From an uncultured Coriobacteriaceae bacterium (GTDB lineage Bacteria > Actinomycetota > Coriobacteriia > Coriobacteriales > Atopobiaceae): 56,996 nt of DNA. The notes beneath the pieces were generated by a model. That model was given only the letters and a program-made list of their open reading frames with translations, was not told the DNA's origin and did no database searches. Shown piece by piece: positions 15,256-24,905 of the stretch. Every line of letters starts with the position of its first letter. The stretch's first letter is position 1. Position numbers and translations under genes: made by a program. The DNA lies in the NCBI GenBank assembly GCA_902782635.1, contig CACZNT010000156.1:1-56996 (forward strand), in the 5' to 3' direction.

Positions 15256-18129
15256 ATGTTTCCACCCAATGAGGCCCAGAGGGAAATTATCGAGCACATC
15301 GATGGACCCCTGCGCGTAATTGCCGGCCCCGGTACGGGAAAGACCGCCACCATCGTGCTTCGCGTCGCGCACATGGTAATGGACAAGGGAATCGACCCCG
15401 GAAGCATCATGGTGGCGACCTTTACGAAGAAAGCCGCCAACGAGCTGACGTCGCGCATCGCGAACGAGTTTGCCGAGCGGCAGATGACGGTGGACACGAG
15501 CCGCATGCTCGTTGGCACCTTCCACTCGATCTGCCTCAGGCTGCTCAGCGAGTACGCCCCCACGAACGCGCTCAAGAACCTCGGCGTCCGGAAAGACCAT
15601 GATGCCGTGTACGAGCTCTGCAGCAAAGAGCATGCGGGGCTCATGGCAAGCCTTGAGCGGGCGGGCATCTTCACCACCGCGAGCGGTCGTCCGCAAAAGG
15701 GAAGCCGGCTAGCGAAGTCGTTCCTCGATGCAGTCGATGCCATGAAGGACGCGCGCCTCAGCGCCGACGAGCTTCTTCAATCAAACGACGTTGCGCTGGC
15801 CAAGCTTGCGCCGATCGTCGCGCGCTACCAAGACGAGGCGGCGGGCAGCGACGAGTTTTCTTACGCCGACTGCCAGACGCGACTCCTCGACCTGCTGGAG
15901 ACTGACGAGGAGGTGCTCGCGCAGCTCAGGCGGCGCATCCGCTACATCATCGTGGACGAGTACCAAGACACCAACCCCATCCAGGAGGAGATTGTCCTCA
16001 AGCTCGGAGGAGAAGACGCAAACATCTGCGTCGTTGGCGACGACGACCAGAGCCTCTACCGCTTTCGCGGGGCGACCGTGGAGAACATCATCCGCTTCGA
16101 CGAGAACTTCGCGCCCGATCGCTGCGCGAAGAAGGAGCTCACCGTCAACTACCGCTCGCAGCCCGGCATCGTTGACTTCTGCTGCCGCTGGATGGAGAGC
16201 CTGCCCTGCAGCACGGGCATCTCATGGGAGGGCGAAGGTGGCGCGCGCTACCGGGTGCCCAAGCGTCTCTCTGCGTTCGAGCGCCCGGACGACCAGGGTA
16301 CCTGGCTCAACCCAATATCGGTGGCAAGCTGCACCGGCGACGGCCTCGACGACTGGTGCGAGCGAATGCTCGAACTCGTGCGTTCCCTCCCGGTGGATGA
16401 CCTCAGCCAGATAACGTTCCTCTGCCATTCCACGCGCTGGAGCGACGAGGTGAATGCCCTCATCAGCCATTTCGAGAAGAACGGGATTCGGACCTATTCG
16501 CCAAGATCGGGCGGCTTCTTCGAGCTCGAGGAAGTTCGGCTCGCCATCGGCACGCTGATGCTGGCAACCGAGGAGGAGGGCCGCAGCAGGCGCTCCGGCG
16601 CGTTCGACGATTGCGTTGCCAGCGCGCGCGACTTGGTCGCGACCGACCGCGGCCTCGCCGCTTGGATTGAGCAGTCACGCCTGATGGCATTGCAGAGGCA
16701 AACGGACAAGAGCGAGCATCCCGTGCTCGAGCTATTCTTCCAGATGCTCGCATTCGAGCCCTTCGCCAGCTGGATTGGGCAGAGCCGCAGCATGACGCTG
16801 GCGGACACCCTGCCCGCGCGCAACCTCGCCAAGCTGGCAGAGCTCATCGAGACGAGCGAGGCGGAGCAGAACGCGAAAAGCCGGTATGGGTGGAATCGCC
16901 CGTCATGGCAGGCGCACTGCCTCTTTGATGAGTACCTGCCCTTCCTGAAGGATGCGGGCCTCATTGAGGGATACGAGGACGAGGAGGAGGCCGTTCCGAG
17001 CGGGCACATCTCGTTCATGACCTTCCATCAGGCCAAAGGCATGGAGTTTCCCGTCACGATCGTCTGCTCGCTTGACCAAATCGCAAGGTCGCGGGATGAT
17101 GTCGCGTCCAAGCTCCACCGCCTGGGAGGGCATCGGAGGGCGGGCGCGGAGCCGGCGGAGCACACCGCGACATTCGACTACTGGCGCGTGTACTACACCG
17201 CATTCTCGCGCGCCGCCGACCTGCTTGTTCTCACTACCTCGGGCAAGAAGCCGATGAGCAGCTGCTTCGGAGGGCTCTACGAGGAGCTTCCCTCCACAGA
17301 GTCGCTCGACCTGAGCAGCCTCCACCTGCGCCCGCTCAAGCCCTCGCGAGACATGCGTAGCTATGCCTTCACCTCAGATGTCGCAGCCTACCGACGCTGC
17401 CCTCGCAAGTACCGCCTGAACCATCTGCTCGGCTTCTCGGAGACCACGAGGCAATCGCTGCTCTTCGGAACGCTCGTACACCATACAGTCGAGGACATCC
17501 ACCGGCGCGTGCTGCGCACGGGCGAGAGGTTCGTACCAAAAGACGACGTGTACAGCCTGGTATGCGCCAACGCCGCCGAGCTAGAGTCCGCGACGGGCTC
17601 GCGCCTCAAGGCAAGGGTCGACGAAGCGTACCGGCAGACGATGCGCTACATCGTCGGATACCGTGACATCTGGCAGAACGTGCGATTCACCGAGCTCTCC
17701 CTGAGTGACGTGCGCCAGCTTCCGGGCAGCGAGCGAGGAGGCTACATCCTCAAGGGCCAGATCGATCTCGTGAGCGGGGATGATGGGAGAACAACCATCG
17801 TCGACTTCAAGACCGGGCGCATCCCCCGTGACGACTCCCCAACCATGAGCCATTATCGCGAGCAGCTCCTCGTCTACAAGAGCCTGCTCGATCGGAGGAC
17901 AGATGTCGACCTGCCCCCGGCAAGCGAGGCAAAGCTGTTCTTCACGGGAGCCTCCAGGGAGGAAGACCCACTCAGAAGCTTCGAGGTAGACGCACAGGAC
18001 GTGCGCGCCATGCTCGAGGAATTCGACGGGGTCGTGCGCCGGATCGAGGAGCGCAATCTGGATGCCCGCGCGGAGGATTCGGGCGAGTGCAAGCGCTGCA
18101 ATTTTAGGTGGCACTGCGGCAGGGCATAA
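15256..18129 (+). CDS. UvrD/PcrA-like SF1A helicase fused to a Cas4/AddB-type nuclease
   Basis: A 957-residue helicase-nuclease. The helicase part shows Walker A AGPGTGKT (23-30), TFTKKAANEL (Ia), GTFHSI, Walker B IIVDEYQDTN (231-240), GDDDQSLYRFRGA (III), NYRSQPGI (IV), FMTFHQAKGMEFP (V) and YYTAFSRAADLL (VI). The C-terminal ~250 residues are a RecB/Cas4-like PD-(D/E)XK nuclease: GTLVHHTVED, GQIDLVSGDD and VDFKTG supply the active site. Cys in YRRCPRKYR (~715) and three Cys in CKRCNFRWHC (near the end) can hold a [4Fe-4S] cluster, as in AddB and Cas4. It opens a five-gene operon. Relatives resect DNA ends in repair, but the neighbours suggest phage defence. Confidence 0.92.
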   Translation: MFPPNEAQREIIEHIDGPLRVIAGPGTGKTATIVLRVAHMVMDKGIDPGSIMVATFTKKAANELTSRIANEFAERQMTVDTSRMLVGTFHSICLRLLSEYAPTNALKNLGVRKDHDAVYELCSKEHAGLMASLERAGIFTTASGRPQKGSRLAKSFLDAVDAMKDARLSADELLQSNDVALAKLAPIVARYQDEAAGSDEFSYADCQTRLLDLLETDEEVLAQLRRRIRYIIVDEYQDTNPIQEEIVLKLGGEDANICVVGDDDQSLYRFRGATVENIIRFDENFAPDRCAKKELTVNYRSQPGIVDFCCRWMESLPCSTGISWEGEGGARYRVPKRLSAFERPDDQGTWLNPISVASCTGDGLDDWCERMLELVRSLPVDDLSQITFLCHSTRWSDEVNALISHFEKNGIRTYSPRSGGFFELEEVRLAIGTLMLATEEEGRSRRSGAFDDCVASARDLVATDRGLAAWIEQSRLMALQRQTDKSEHPVLELFFQMLAFEPFASWIGQSRSMTLADTLPARNLAKLAELIETSEAEQNAKSRYGWNRPSWQAHCLFDEYLPFLKDAGLIEGYEDEEEAVPSGHISFMTFHQAKGMEFPVTIVCSLDQIARSRDDVASKLHRLGGHRRAGAEPAEHTATFDYWRVYYTAFSRAADLLVLTTSGKKPMSSCFGGLYEELPSTESLDLSSLHLRPLKPSRDMRSYAFTSDVAAYRRCPRKYRLNHLLGFSETTRQSLLFGTLVHHTVEDIHRRVLRTGERFVPKDDVYSLVCANAAELESATGSRLKARVDEAYRQTMRYIVGYRDIWQNVRFTELSLSDVRQLPGSERGGYILKGQIDLVSGDDGRTTIVDFKTGRIPRDDSPTMSHYREQLLVYKSLLDRRTDVDLPPASEAKLFFTGASREEDPLRSFEVDAQDVRAMLEEFDGVVRRIEERNLDARAEDSGECKRCNFRWHCGRA

Positions 18130-18166
18130 GGGCGGTTTGATGGCGGGGTCAAGCGGAGGAAGCGCC

Positions 18167-20272
18167 ATGACGGAGAAGACTGTCGACGAGTATTTCGAAG
18201 AGCGCGGCTGGGACATCACAGAGTTCTACCAAAGCCTCTACGACCGGGAGCGTCTGGCCGACTCGATGGACGCGGGCACGCCCGACCTGAACGCGCTCTA
18301 CGATTTCACAGATCCTTGGAGCGGATGCAACCTCCTGATTGCCAGGCTCTTGGACGAGGAATCAGGGCAGCGCTTCGTCGAGAATGTCCGCTGCACACTC
18401 GCCGCAAGCACGAGCTATCGAACCTCAAGGCAGCTGACGCTTGGGGAGCTGGCAGGGACGTGCGCTGATTACGCGGCACCCGAGCTGCTCATCATCGGGG
18501 GAATTGGCGAGTTCCTCCAGTCTCCAGATGACGGGTGCGCAGCCGCAATCAAAGCCACGCTCCAGGCCATTCGACAGGGAGGGGCTCTCAACGCCAAGGC
18601 CCTTGTCATAGGATCCCCCGAGGAGGTCGACTCCCTGATGCGCGACATCCTCGACGACGAGTACCAGCAATTCGTCATCCGCATCAGGCCCACGCACGCA
18701 GAGGCGCTCTTCTTGGATTTCGTCGATGCCCTGGATCCGGTTCTTCACGAAAAGCAGGAGGTTCGCATGCAGCAGGGCGAAGACGAGCTCCGGCCAAAGT
18801 TCGTCGATTATGTCGAGTTCAACTACGACAGGCTGCCCGCGCAGGGGAAGGAACTGGCGCACCTGCTCGCCGACAGGTGCAACGAGCAGGGCAAGCTTGG
18901 ACTTCCCGATGACGGCCGCTCCCTCGGGCGCGCCCTGCGGGAGTGCGGCCTCCTACTCAATGGGAGAATGCGCCGGAATCTAGGCGATTACTTCTCGTAT
19001 GCGAAGCAGTTCAAACGTGCCAGCAACGCAGGCAGAAAGATGCCGCCAGCAAATCACAACGCTATCGTCTTCGGAAATCCAGGTACCGGCAAGACGCGGT
19101 TTGCGAGAATTCTGGCCAAGATCCTGATTGAATGCGGCGTAGCCGAGACAGTTGCATCGGTTGATGCAATCGATTTGTTTGGCACGCGCGTCGGGCAGAC
19201 GAGGCGCAATGTCCTGAAAAAGGCAGAAGAGCTCCACCGAGGTGTGCTGATCATCGAGAACGCCTTTGCACTCGCGAGCGAGCAGACCCGGAGCCTAGGC
19301 GACGAGGCGGTGTCTGCCTTGGTCGAGGTGATGGACTCCTGGCCCGGAGAGCTCACGATCATCCTCGTGGCAGCATCTTCGGCTGCGGACTACATCCTGG
19401 AGGCCAACCCCGATCTCGCCTCCCGCCTGGGGTGGTCGTTCGCCCTACCACCTTGCGATGCAGACCTGCATGCGGCAATAGCACTGGACGAGCTAGACGA
19501 GTCGGAGCTCATCATCGAGGACATGGGGCTTGTCGCCAGCGAACTCGTCAAGCTGTTTTCCTATTTTGACGGCATGCCGCAGCTCGGAGGCGGCCGCTTT
19601 GCGAGGCGCGTTGCCCAGGAGATCATCTTCACCCATACGCTGAGAACCGGGGAGCTTGCGGGCAATCTGGAGCCCGAAGACATCCCCTCCCGGGAGAGGG
19701 TTTGCGAGATGATGCGAGTCCGGCACGTCAGCGGGACAGAGGAGGGCAAGCTCAAGACCGCACGGCACGAAGCGGGGCATGTCGTCTGCGACCTCGCGCA
19801 ATTTGGGCTGGGGTGCGTGCAAGAAGTTACCATCGACCCGAGGGGTGCGGGCGCGAACGGCTTCACCAGGCTCATCTATTCGGACGCGATGCCAAGCCTC
19901 TCCTTCTATCGCAAGAGGTTGGTCGGCATGTACGGCGGAATGGCCGCCGAGCTGCAGTTCTACAACGAGAGTTTCGGCGGCGTGGAAGGCGACCTCGAGC
20001 AGGCGACGCTGTACGCGCGCGAAATGGCAACGCGCCTCGGGATGGAGGAAACACTCACTAGCTATCCAAGGGCCTGCCCCCTGCACGAGCTACCGGAAGC
20101 GGTCCAGGAGGAGATAGAGGCCCGCCTGCGATGGGCCCTGGACGAGGCGCGGGTGATCGTCTCCAGGAACGCCGAGCTAGTTGACGCCATCGCGAAAGCA
20201 CTGATGACGAATACGGCCCTCAGGCAGAGGGAGATAGAGGATATCGTCGGCAAGCACGGCGGAATCCATTAG
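18167..20272 (+). CDS. CbxX/EccA-like AAA ATPase fused to an M41 (FtsH-type) peptidase
   Basis: A 701-residue protein with three parts. Residues ~1-280 are unrecognised. Residues ~295-430 form an AAA domain of the CbxX/SpoVK type (Walker A GNPGTGKT 303-310; DLFGTRVGQTRRNVLKKAEE; NPDLASRL). Residues ~525-700 form an M41 peptidase (HEAGH 534-538 for zinc; EGDLEQAT supplying the third ligand near 609). The Walker B/catalytic pair, normally IDEA, reads IENA here, so hydrolysis may be altered. There are no membrane helices, unlike FtsH. The start is set by GGAGGA before 18167. It probably unfolds and cleaves a specific protein. It follows the helicase by 37 bp and precedes the next gene by 8 bp. 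Confidence 0.86.
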   Translation: MTEKTVDEYFEERGWDITEFYQSLYDRERLADSMDAGTPDLNALYDFTDPWSGCNLLIARLLDEESGQRFVENVRCTLAASTSYRTSRQLTLGELAGTCADYAAPELLIIGGIGEFLQSPDDGCAAAIKATLQAIRQGGALNAKALVIGSPEEVDSLMRDILDDEYQQFVIRIRPTHAEALFLDFVDALDPVLHEKQEVRMQQGEDELRPKFVDYVEFNYDRLPAQGKELAHLLADRCNEQGKLGLPDDGRSLGRALRECGLLLNGRMRRNLGDYFSYAKQFKRASNAGRKMPPANHNAIVFGNPGTGKTRFARILAKILIECGVAETVASVDAIDLFGTRVGQTRRNVLKKAEELHRGVLIIENAFALASEQTRSLGDEAVSALVEVMDSWPGELTIILVAASSAADYILEANPDLASRLGWSFALPPCDADLHAAIALDELDESELIIEDMGLVASELVKLFSYFDGMPQLGGGRFARRVAQEIIFTHTLRTGELAGNLEPEDIPSRERVCEMMRVRHVSGTEEGKLKTARHEAGHVVCDLAQFGLGCVQEVTIDPRGAGANGFTRLIYSDAMPSLSFYRKRLVGMYGGMAAELQFYNESFGGVEGDLEQATLYAREMATRLGMEETLTSYPRACPLHELPEAVQEEIEARLRWALDEARVIVSRNAELVDAIAKALMTNTALRQREIEDIVGKHGGIH

Positions 20273-20280
20273 GAGATGGC

Positions 20281-23226
20281 ATGGGAGTCAGCGAATACTA
20301 CCTCGACGCAGTGCGATCTGCGTTCATGACGAGGCTCGACCTTTCGGAGGCGGGCTACGTGCGTGCAGAGGCGGGGAGCAGGCCCCCGTCAGGCACGCCC
20401 TACTATGCCGTTGACATGGACGCGATTCTCGACAGGAAGCTGCCCGACGGCCTCGCCAAAGAACTGAAGCCCTGCCAGAAGCACGATGAGGAGGATGAGG
20501 GGGCTGATACCCACACGGATCTGGTGAACCTCGCGCTGGTTCTCTCCTATGTGAAGAAGGACGAAGCCCCTGCGGACGCGCTGCTGATCGTGCCGGTGCA
20601 AATGCTCTCGGGCGGGCGCCTCATCGTGCCGTGGGATTGGACGTTCACGCCTGTCATCCCGCGGGATTTTCTCGCAGAGGACGGCGAGGATTTGGCAGAT
20701 GGCCCCTACATCGGCACATATGGCGCCTATCGCAGCTTTATCGACGAGTGGCAGAAAGCCTTCCTTGACCAGTTCAAAGACGCAAACGACCAGCAAGAAT
20801 GGGAGACGGCCTGGAACACGTACCTCGATTTCTGCTTTAGCCTCTACGAGAGCGTTGCTGGGCACGCGGACAATCTGCCGATAGAGCATGCGCGCGCAAG
20901 GGGAGATGTCGCCTACGTCCTCGAGGACAAATCCGTCAATGCGACGCGATCAATCATCGACCTGTATAAGTGGATCACAGCCGGCCACCCCCAAAGTAAC
21001 GCCTACAGGCGCTTCATCGGCGAGCTGGAGGACGGTCGGCCCGGCAGCGCGGCCACACTGTCGGCAGCGGAGCAGATGAAGCTATGCCGCGCCGCCCCGG
21101 ATACGAAGTACCCCCTATGCGCGTCCCAGCGCCAGGCGGTGGTCGAGGCCTCTGCCGCAGGACCAGGCAGCATCGTTGCTGTGAGCGGCCCTCCCGGCAC
21201 GGGCAAGACGACGCTTCTAAAGAGCGTCGTCGCCAACGAGCTCGTCAGGTGTGCCCTGGATGGTGAGTTACCGCCCGTAATCGTCGCCACATCGACCAAC
21301 AACCGCACCATCACGAATGTCACGGATGAGTTCGCGACAGCAGGCCAGGCAGATAAGGCCGGCGGGCTATTCGAACGCTGGCTTCCCGATCCAGACGATG
21401 CCAGAGCCCCTCTCAGGAGCTTGAGCGTCTATGTGCCCTCAGAGAAGAAGCGGAAAGCCGCACGGGAGAAGGGCTATCTGACGGACCGCTTTCGTCTGCC
21501 CGCAGACAAGGGCAACGTTGATGCAAGCTACCCCAGCTTCTATGACGAGATGAGCAATGCGGACAGCCTGGCCAAGGCCAAGGAGTTCTTTGGGGAGAAG
21601 GCGGTGAATGGCCTCGAGAGGCCCGGCGCGATAAGAGCCTGCCTGGCACGGATCGACAGGCTGCGGTGCGACCTGATTGATGCCGTCGCCGGAGGGCATG
21701 AGGGGAAGGCCGAAGGACTCATCAAGGAGCTGAACGGGTCAGACCTCGCAATCAGCCTTCCCGATGACATCTGCACCGATCTCGCGGGGCTTGGCAAAGC
21801 CCTGGAGACCACTGTCTGCCCGGTCGAGTTTTGGCTTGCGATTCACTACTACGAGGCGCTTTGGCTCGAGGGCAGCAAGGACAGCGGTTTGGGGCGGCGC
21901 CTGCCCAGGGAGTGGCGCGGAAACACGTTCCAGGAGAACGAGCGCAGCTTCCATCGCCAGCTGGCCTGCCTGACTCCCGTGCAGGTCATGACCCCCTACC
22001 TGCTCGCACGGGAATTCCAGGTGTATAAGGACGGCATCACGTACCCCGAAACACCTCCCATCGACCTGCTCATCATCGACGAGGCGGGACAAGTGGACAG
22101 CCCCATCGTCGCCCCGGCGCTCGCGCTTGCAAAGCGGGCAGTGGTTGTGGGCGACGGCGAGCAGCTCGAGCCCGTGTGGGGACGAGAGCCCGAGGAGGAT
22201 CTGCGCCGCTACCGGGGGCTTTCGCCAGAGTGCACCAGCGAGCGGTTCGAGGAGCTGCGCACGTCCGGCAGAGCGGCCTCAAAGCCCTCGTCATGCATGG
22301 TCGCCGCCCAGATGGCAGCTGGGAACAGACATGTTCTGCTCAGGGAGCACTTCAGGTGCAAGGCTCCGATAATCTCCTTTTGCAACGAGCTCGCCTACGA
22401 GGGCAAGCTGATACCGTCGAGAATTGACGAGGAGGGAAGCCCTGCATCGACCCTGTCCCTGCCACCGATGTCGCGAATCCCCGTGGACGGCGCGTCGTCC
22501 CGCAGCTTGGGCAGCAGGGCCAATTGCAACGAGGCGAAGGCCGTGCTGGACTGGATCGACGAGCATTTCGACGGACTATGCGAGCACTATGGGAGGAAGG
22601 ACGAGGATAGGGCTGGGCTTCTCGGCATAGTGACGCCCTACAAGGCGCAGGCAGAGCTCATCAAGAAGGGCCTCGGGGAGAGGCAGCTCAGCGAGGACAT
22701 TGTCTGCGATACCGTTCACGCCCTGCAGGGCGGCGAGTGCAACGTCATCCTCTTCTCCCTTGTGCTCGGGTCGATAGACAAGACCGGTTTTGTCGAGGAT
22801 CAGCCCAACTTGATGAATGTCGCCGTGTCGCGAGCTAAGGATGCCTTCGTGCTCTTTGCAAATCCCGAGGTACTGCAGAAGGCTGAGGAAGGCAGCGTGA
22901 TCGGACTCTTGGCAAAGCATTGCCCCGAGCACACGGTCGAAGATGCCCCGGCAGCGAGCCTCACGCAGCACATCAGGCAGTGGAAGGCCGATGATCCGTT
23001 GTTCGAGGGTCTGAGGGCTGCTGAGGTGAACAAGATGCTGAACGAGCTCGGCTACCTCGTGGGGCGCCCGGGAGATTGGGACATCACGGACAAGGGCGCA
23101 GGCATCGGGATGCGCCTCGTGCAGAAGACGAGAGACGGAGGCGAGGTCTTCGAGCAGATCGAGTACACAGACGCTGCGGCAGAGGCGCTCAGAGAGGTCC
23201 TTGCCGCGCGGCTTCGCGATAATTGA
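20281..23226 (+). CDS. UPF1/Dna2-like SF1B helicase
   Basis: A 981-residue superfamily 1 helicase. Motifs in order: Q-like CASQRQAV, Walker A GPPGTGKTT (~301-309), Walker B LLIIDEAGQVDS (~597-608), VVGDGEQLEPV (III), LREHFRC (IV), TVHALQGGECNVILFS (V) and LMNVAVSRAKDAFVLF (VI). These are typical of the UPF1/Dna2 group, which moves 5' to 3' on nucleic acid. About 300 N-terminal residues are unrecognised. A ~280-residue insertion separates the Walker A and B regions, longer than in simple relatives. The gene starts 8 bp after the AAA-M41 gene and ends 35 bp before the dGTPase gene, so it is in the same operon. Confidence 0.9.
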   Translation: MGVSEYYLDAVRSAFMTRLDLSEAGYVRAEAGSRPPSGTPYYAVDMDAILDRKLPDGLAKELKPCQKHDEEDEGADTHTDLVNLALVLSYVKKDEAPADALLIVPVQMLSGGRLIVPWDWTFTPVIPRDFLAEDGEDLADGPYIGTYGAYRSFIDEWQKAFLDQFKDANDQQEWETAWNTYLDFCFSLYESVAGHADNLPIEHARARGDVAYVLEDKSVNATRSIIDLYKWITAGHPQSNAYRRFIGELEDGRPGSAATLSAAEQMKLCRAAPDTKYPLCASQRQAVVEASAAGPGSIVAVSGPPGTGKTTLLKSVVANELVRCALDGELPPVIVATSTNNRTITNVTDEFATAGQADKAGGLFERWLPDPDDARAPLRSLSVYVPSEKKRKAAREKGYLTDRFRLPADKGNVDASYPSFYDEMSNADSLAKAKEFFGEKAVNGLERPGAIRACLARIDRLRCDLIDAVAGGHEGKAEGLIKELNGSDLAISLPDDICTDLAGLGKALETTVCPVEFWLAIHYYEALWLEGSKDSGLGRRLPREWRGNTFQENERSFHRQLACLTPVQVMTPYLLAREFQVYKDGITYPETPPIDLLIIDEAGQVDSPIVAPALALAKRAVVVGDGEQLEPVWGREPEEDLRRYRGLSPECTSERFEELRTSGRAASKPSSCMVAAQMAAGNRHVLLREHFRCKAPIISFCNELAYEGKLIPSRIDEEGSPASTLSLPPMSRIPVDGASSRSLGSRANCNEAKAVLDWIDEHFDGLCEHYGRKDEDRAGLLGIVTPYKAQAELIKKGLGERQLSEDIVCDTVHALQGGECNVILFSLVLGSIDKTGFVEDQPNLMNVAVSRAKDAFVLFANPEVLQKAEEGSVIGLLAKHCPEHTVEDAPAASLTQHIRQWKADDPLFEGLRAAEVNKMLNELGYLVGRPGDWDITDKGAGIGMRLVQKTRDGGEVFEQIEYTDAAAEALREVLAARLRDN

Positions 23227-23261
23227 TAGCAAGCACGAAAGCTTAGAGATGGGAGCTGGCT

Positions 23262-24905
23262 ATGGGCAAAACGCTGAAGAAGCGGAGGATGGAGTGGGGG
23301 AACCTGCTGGGCTCCGACGATGCGGTGCAAGCGGGCCATTCAACTCCGGAAATGGAAGGTTTGGACCCCGACGATGCGGTGCAAGCGGGCCATTCAACTC
23401 CGGATTCAACTAAGAAAGTAATGGACGAGTATGAGAAAAATCTACGTAAGATTGTACTGACTGCTCCCGATAAGCTTAGGGCAAGTTATCAGCGACTCGT
23501 CGCCTCCTCGCCCGTGCGCGCGATGCAGGACAAGACGCAGGTGTTCGCCTTGGATCCATCGGATTTCGTGCGCACCAGGCTCACGCACTCGCTCGAGGTG
23601 TCCGAGATCGCAGAGCACATCGTGCGCGCAGCGGTGGTCCTGATGACGGACGAACAGAAAAAAGAGAAATATGAGGAGACGTTTAAGGAGAAAGGTGAGG
23701 ATATCGCGATTGGCAATGAGTTTGTGGAGAACGCTGAGGATATCGCGATTGTCGCCAAGACCGCAGGCCTCCTCCACGATATGGGAAATCCCCCCTTCGG
23801 CCACATGGGCGAGCAGGTGATCAAAGGCTGGATGGGGCAGCGCCTGAAGCAGGGCCTGAGAGGGATGGAGGGTATCGACGAAGAACATAGAAAAGCTAAG
23901 ATAAAAGATCTGATTAACTTCGAGGGCAATGCGCAGGCAATCAGAATCCTTCTGCGCAAGACCGCCTTTGGCGACATGGCCGATATCACAGTCTCGAAGT
24001 CGGTCATCGGCGCGCTCGCGAAATATACGAGGTGCGCTGCCGAGAACAAAGAAGACGAGTCCATTTGGAATCACAAGCCCGGATACTACCTGAGCGAAGC
24101 AACAGCCTTTGAAGATCTCATGAAAGACATGATGAAACCCATGAACCTAGATGAGCTAAAGAAGACGAAGGCGGGCATTCCGCGGCATCCGATAGCGTTC
24201 ATTCTCGAGGCGGCGGACGATATCGCATACGCGACGGCGGATTTCGAGGACTCCTTCAGCAAGGGACTGATCGGCAAAGAGGAGATTGAGGAGTACGGCA
24301 AGCGGGCTAAAGAGGCACATATTACGGATTTCGAGGACTACTGGTGCGCCATGATACACTTCGATTGCCTTCGCGAGCTGCTTAAGACCAATAAGGACGA
24401 GGACTTCGCCGTCCACTGGTGGATGAGGCACGTGAGAGAGGCTCTTGTCTATGTTGCCGCCTACCAGTTCCTGGATAAACTTCCGGATATTATGAAGGGC
24501 ACCTTTACGGGAGAGCTGCTCTTCTGCAACAGCGATAATCACCCTTCGAATGGGGCAGCCACTGCCAAGCTGCTCAAGCAATACGCCAAGACCTATGCCC
24601 ACGAGAGCTCTGAGGTGAAGCATCAAGACGAATTGGCAAAGCGCTACCTCACGCGCCTGCTCGACGAGCTTGCCGATGCGGCTGAGGACTACGTGAGATT
24701 GGGCAAGGATAACCAGCTGCTTCCAGGGGAGCTCAGGAAGGCCCTCGCCCTCGGTCCCATCAAGGAAAAGGAAGACGACTGGCATTACGAGCTGTATCGC
24801 ACGGTTCTTGACTACGTGAGCATCTTGACGGACCACAAGGCCCAGGAGCTTGCCGAGGCGTACGAGAGCATCCGGGCGCCATGGGAGCTCATCTCAAAAA
24901 ACTGA
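23262..24905 (+). CDS. dGTPase-type HD-domain dNTP triphosphohydrolase
   Basis: A 547-residue HD phosphohydrolase of the Dgt family, which hydrolyses dGTP or other dNTPs to nucleoside and triphosphate. Family signs: N-terminal MEWGNLLGS, QDKTQVFAL, TRLTHSLEVSEIA (first metal His), LLHDMGNPPFGH (HD pair near 170) and EAADDIAYATADFED (last metal Asp). Such enzymes are known to protect bacteria from phage by depleting dNTPs. Two exact 37-bp DNA repeats make a 13-residue duplication near the N-terminus. Composition is more AT-rich than that of its neighbours, suggesting separate acquisition. It overlaps the next gene by one base. Confidence 0.92.
   Translation: MGKTLKKRRMEWGNLLGSDDAVQAGHSTPEMEGLDPDDAVQAGHSTPDSTKKVMDEYEKNLRKIVLTAPDKLRASYQRLVASSPVRAMQDKTQVFALDPSDFVRTRLTHSLEVSEIAEHIVRAAVVLMTDEQKKEKYEETFKEKGEDIAIGNEFVENAEDIAIVAKTAGLLHDMGNPPFGHMGEQVIKGWMGQRLKQGLRGMEGIDEEHRKAKIKDLINFEGNAQAIRILLRKTAFGDMADITVSKSVIGALAKYTRCAAENKEDESIWNHKPGYYLSEATAFEDLMKDMMKPMNLDELKKTKAGIPRHPIAFILEAADDIAYATADFEDSFSKGLIGKEEIEEYGKRAKEAHITDFEDYWCAMIHFDCLRELLKTNKDEDFAVHWWMRHVREALVYVAAYQFLDKLPDIMKGTFTGELLFCNSDNHPSNGAATAKLLKQYAKTYAHESSEVKHQDELAKRYLTRLLDELADAAEDYVRLGKDNQLLPGELRKALALGPIKEKEDDWHYELYRTVLDYVSILTDHKAQELAEAYESIRAPWELISKN
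23314..23404 (+). repeat. Two exact 37-bp direct repeats inside the dGTPase gene
   Basis: Copies at 23314-23350 and 23368-23404 are identical, with starts 54 bp apart, so the frame is kept. Each encodes DDAVQAGHSTP in the loop between the N-terminal motif and the HD core. The spacer encodes EMEGLDP. Confidence 0.97.
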
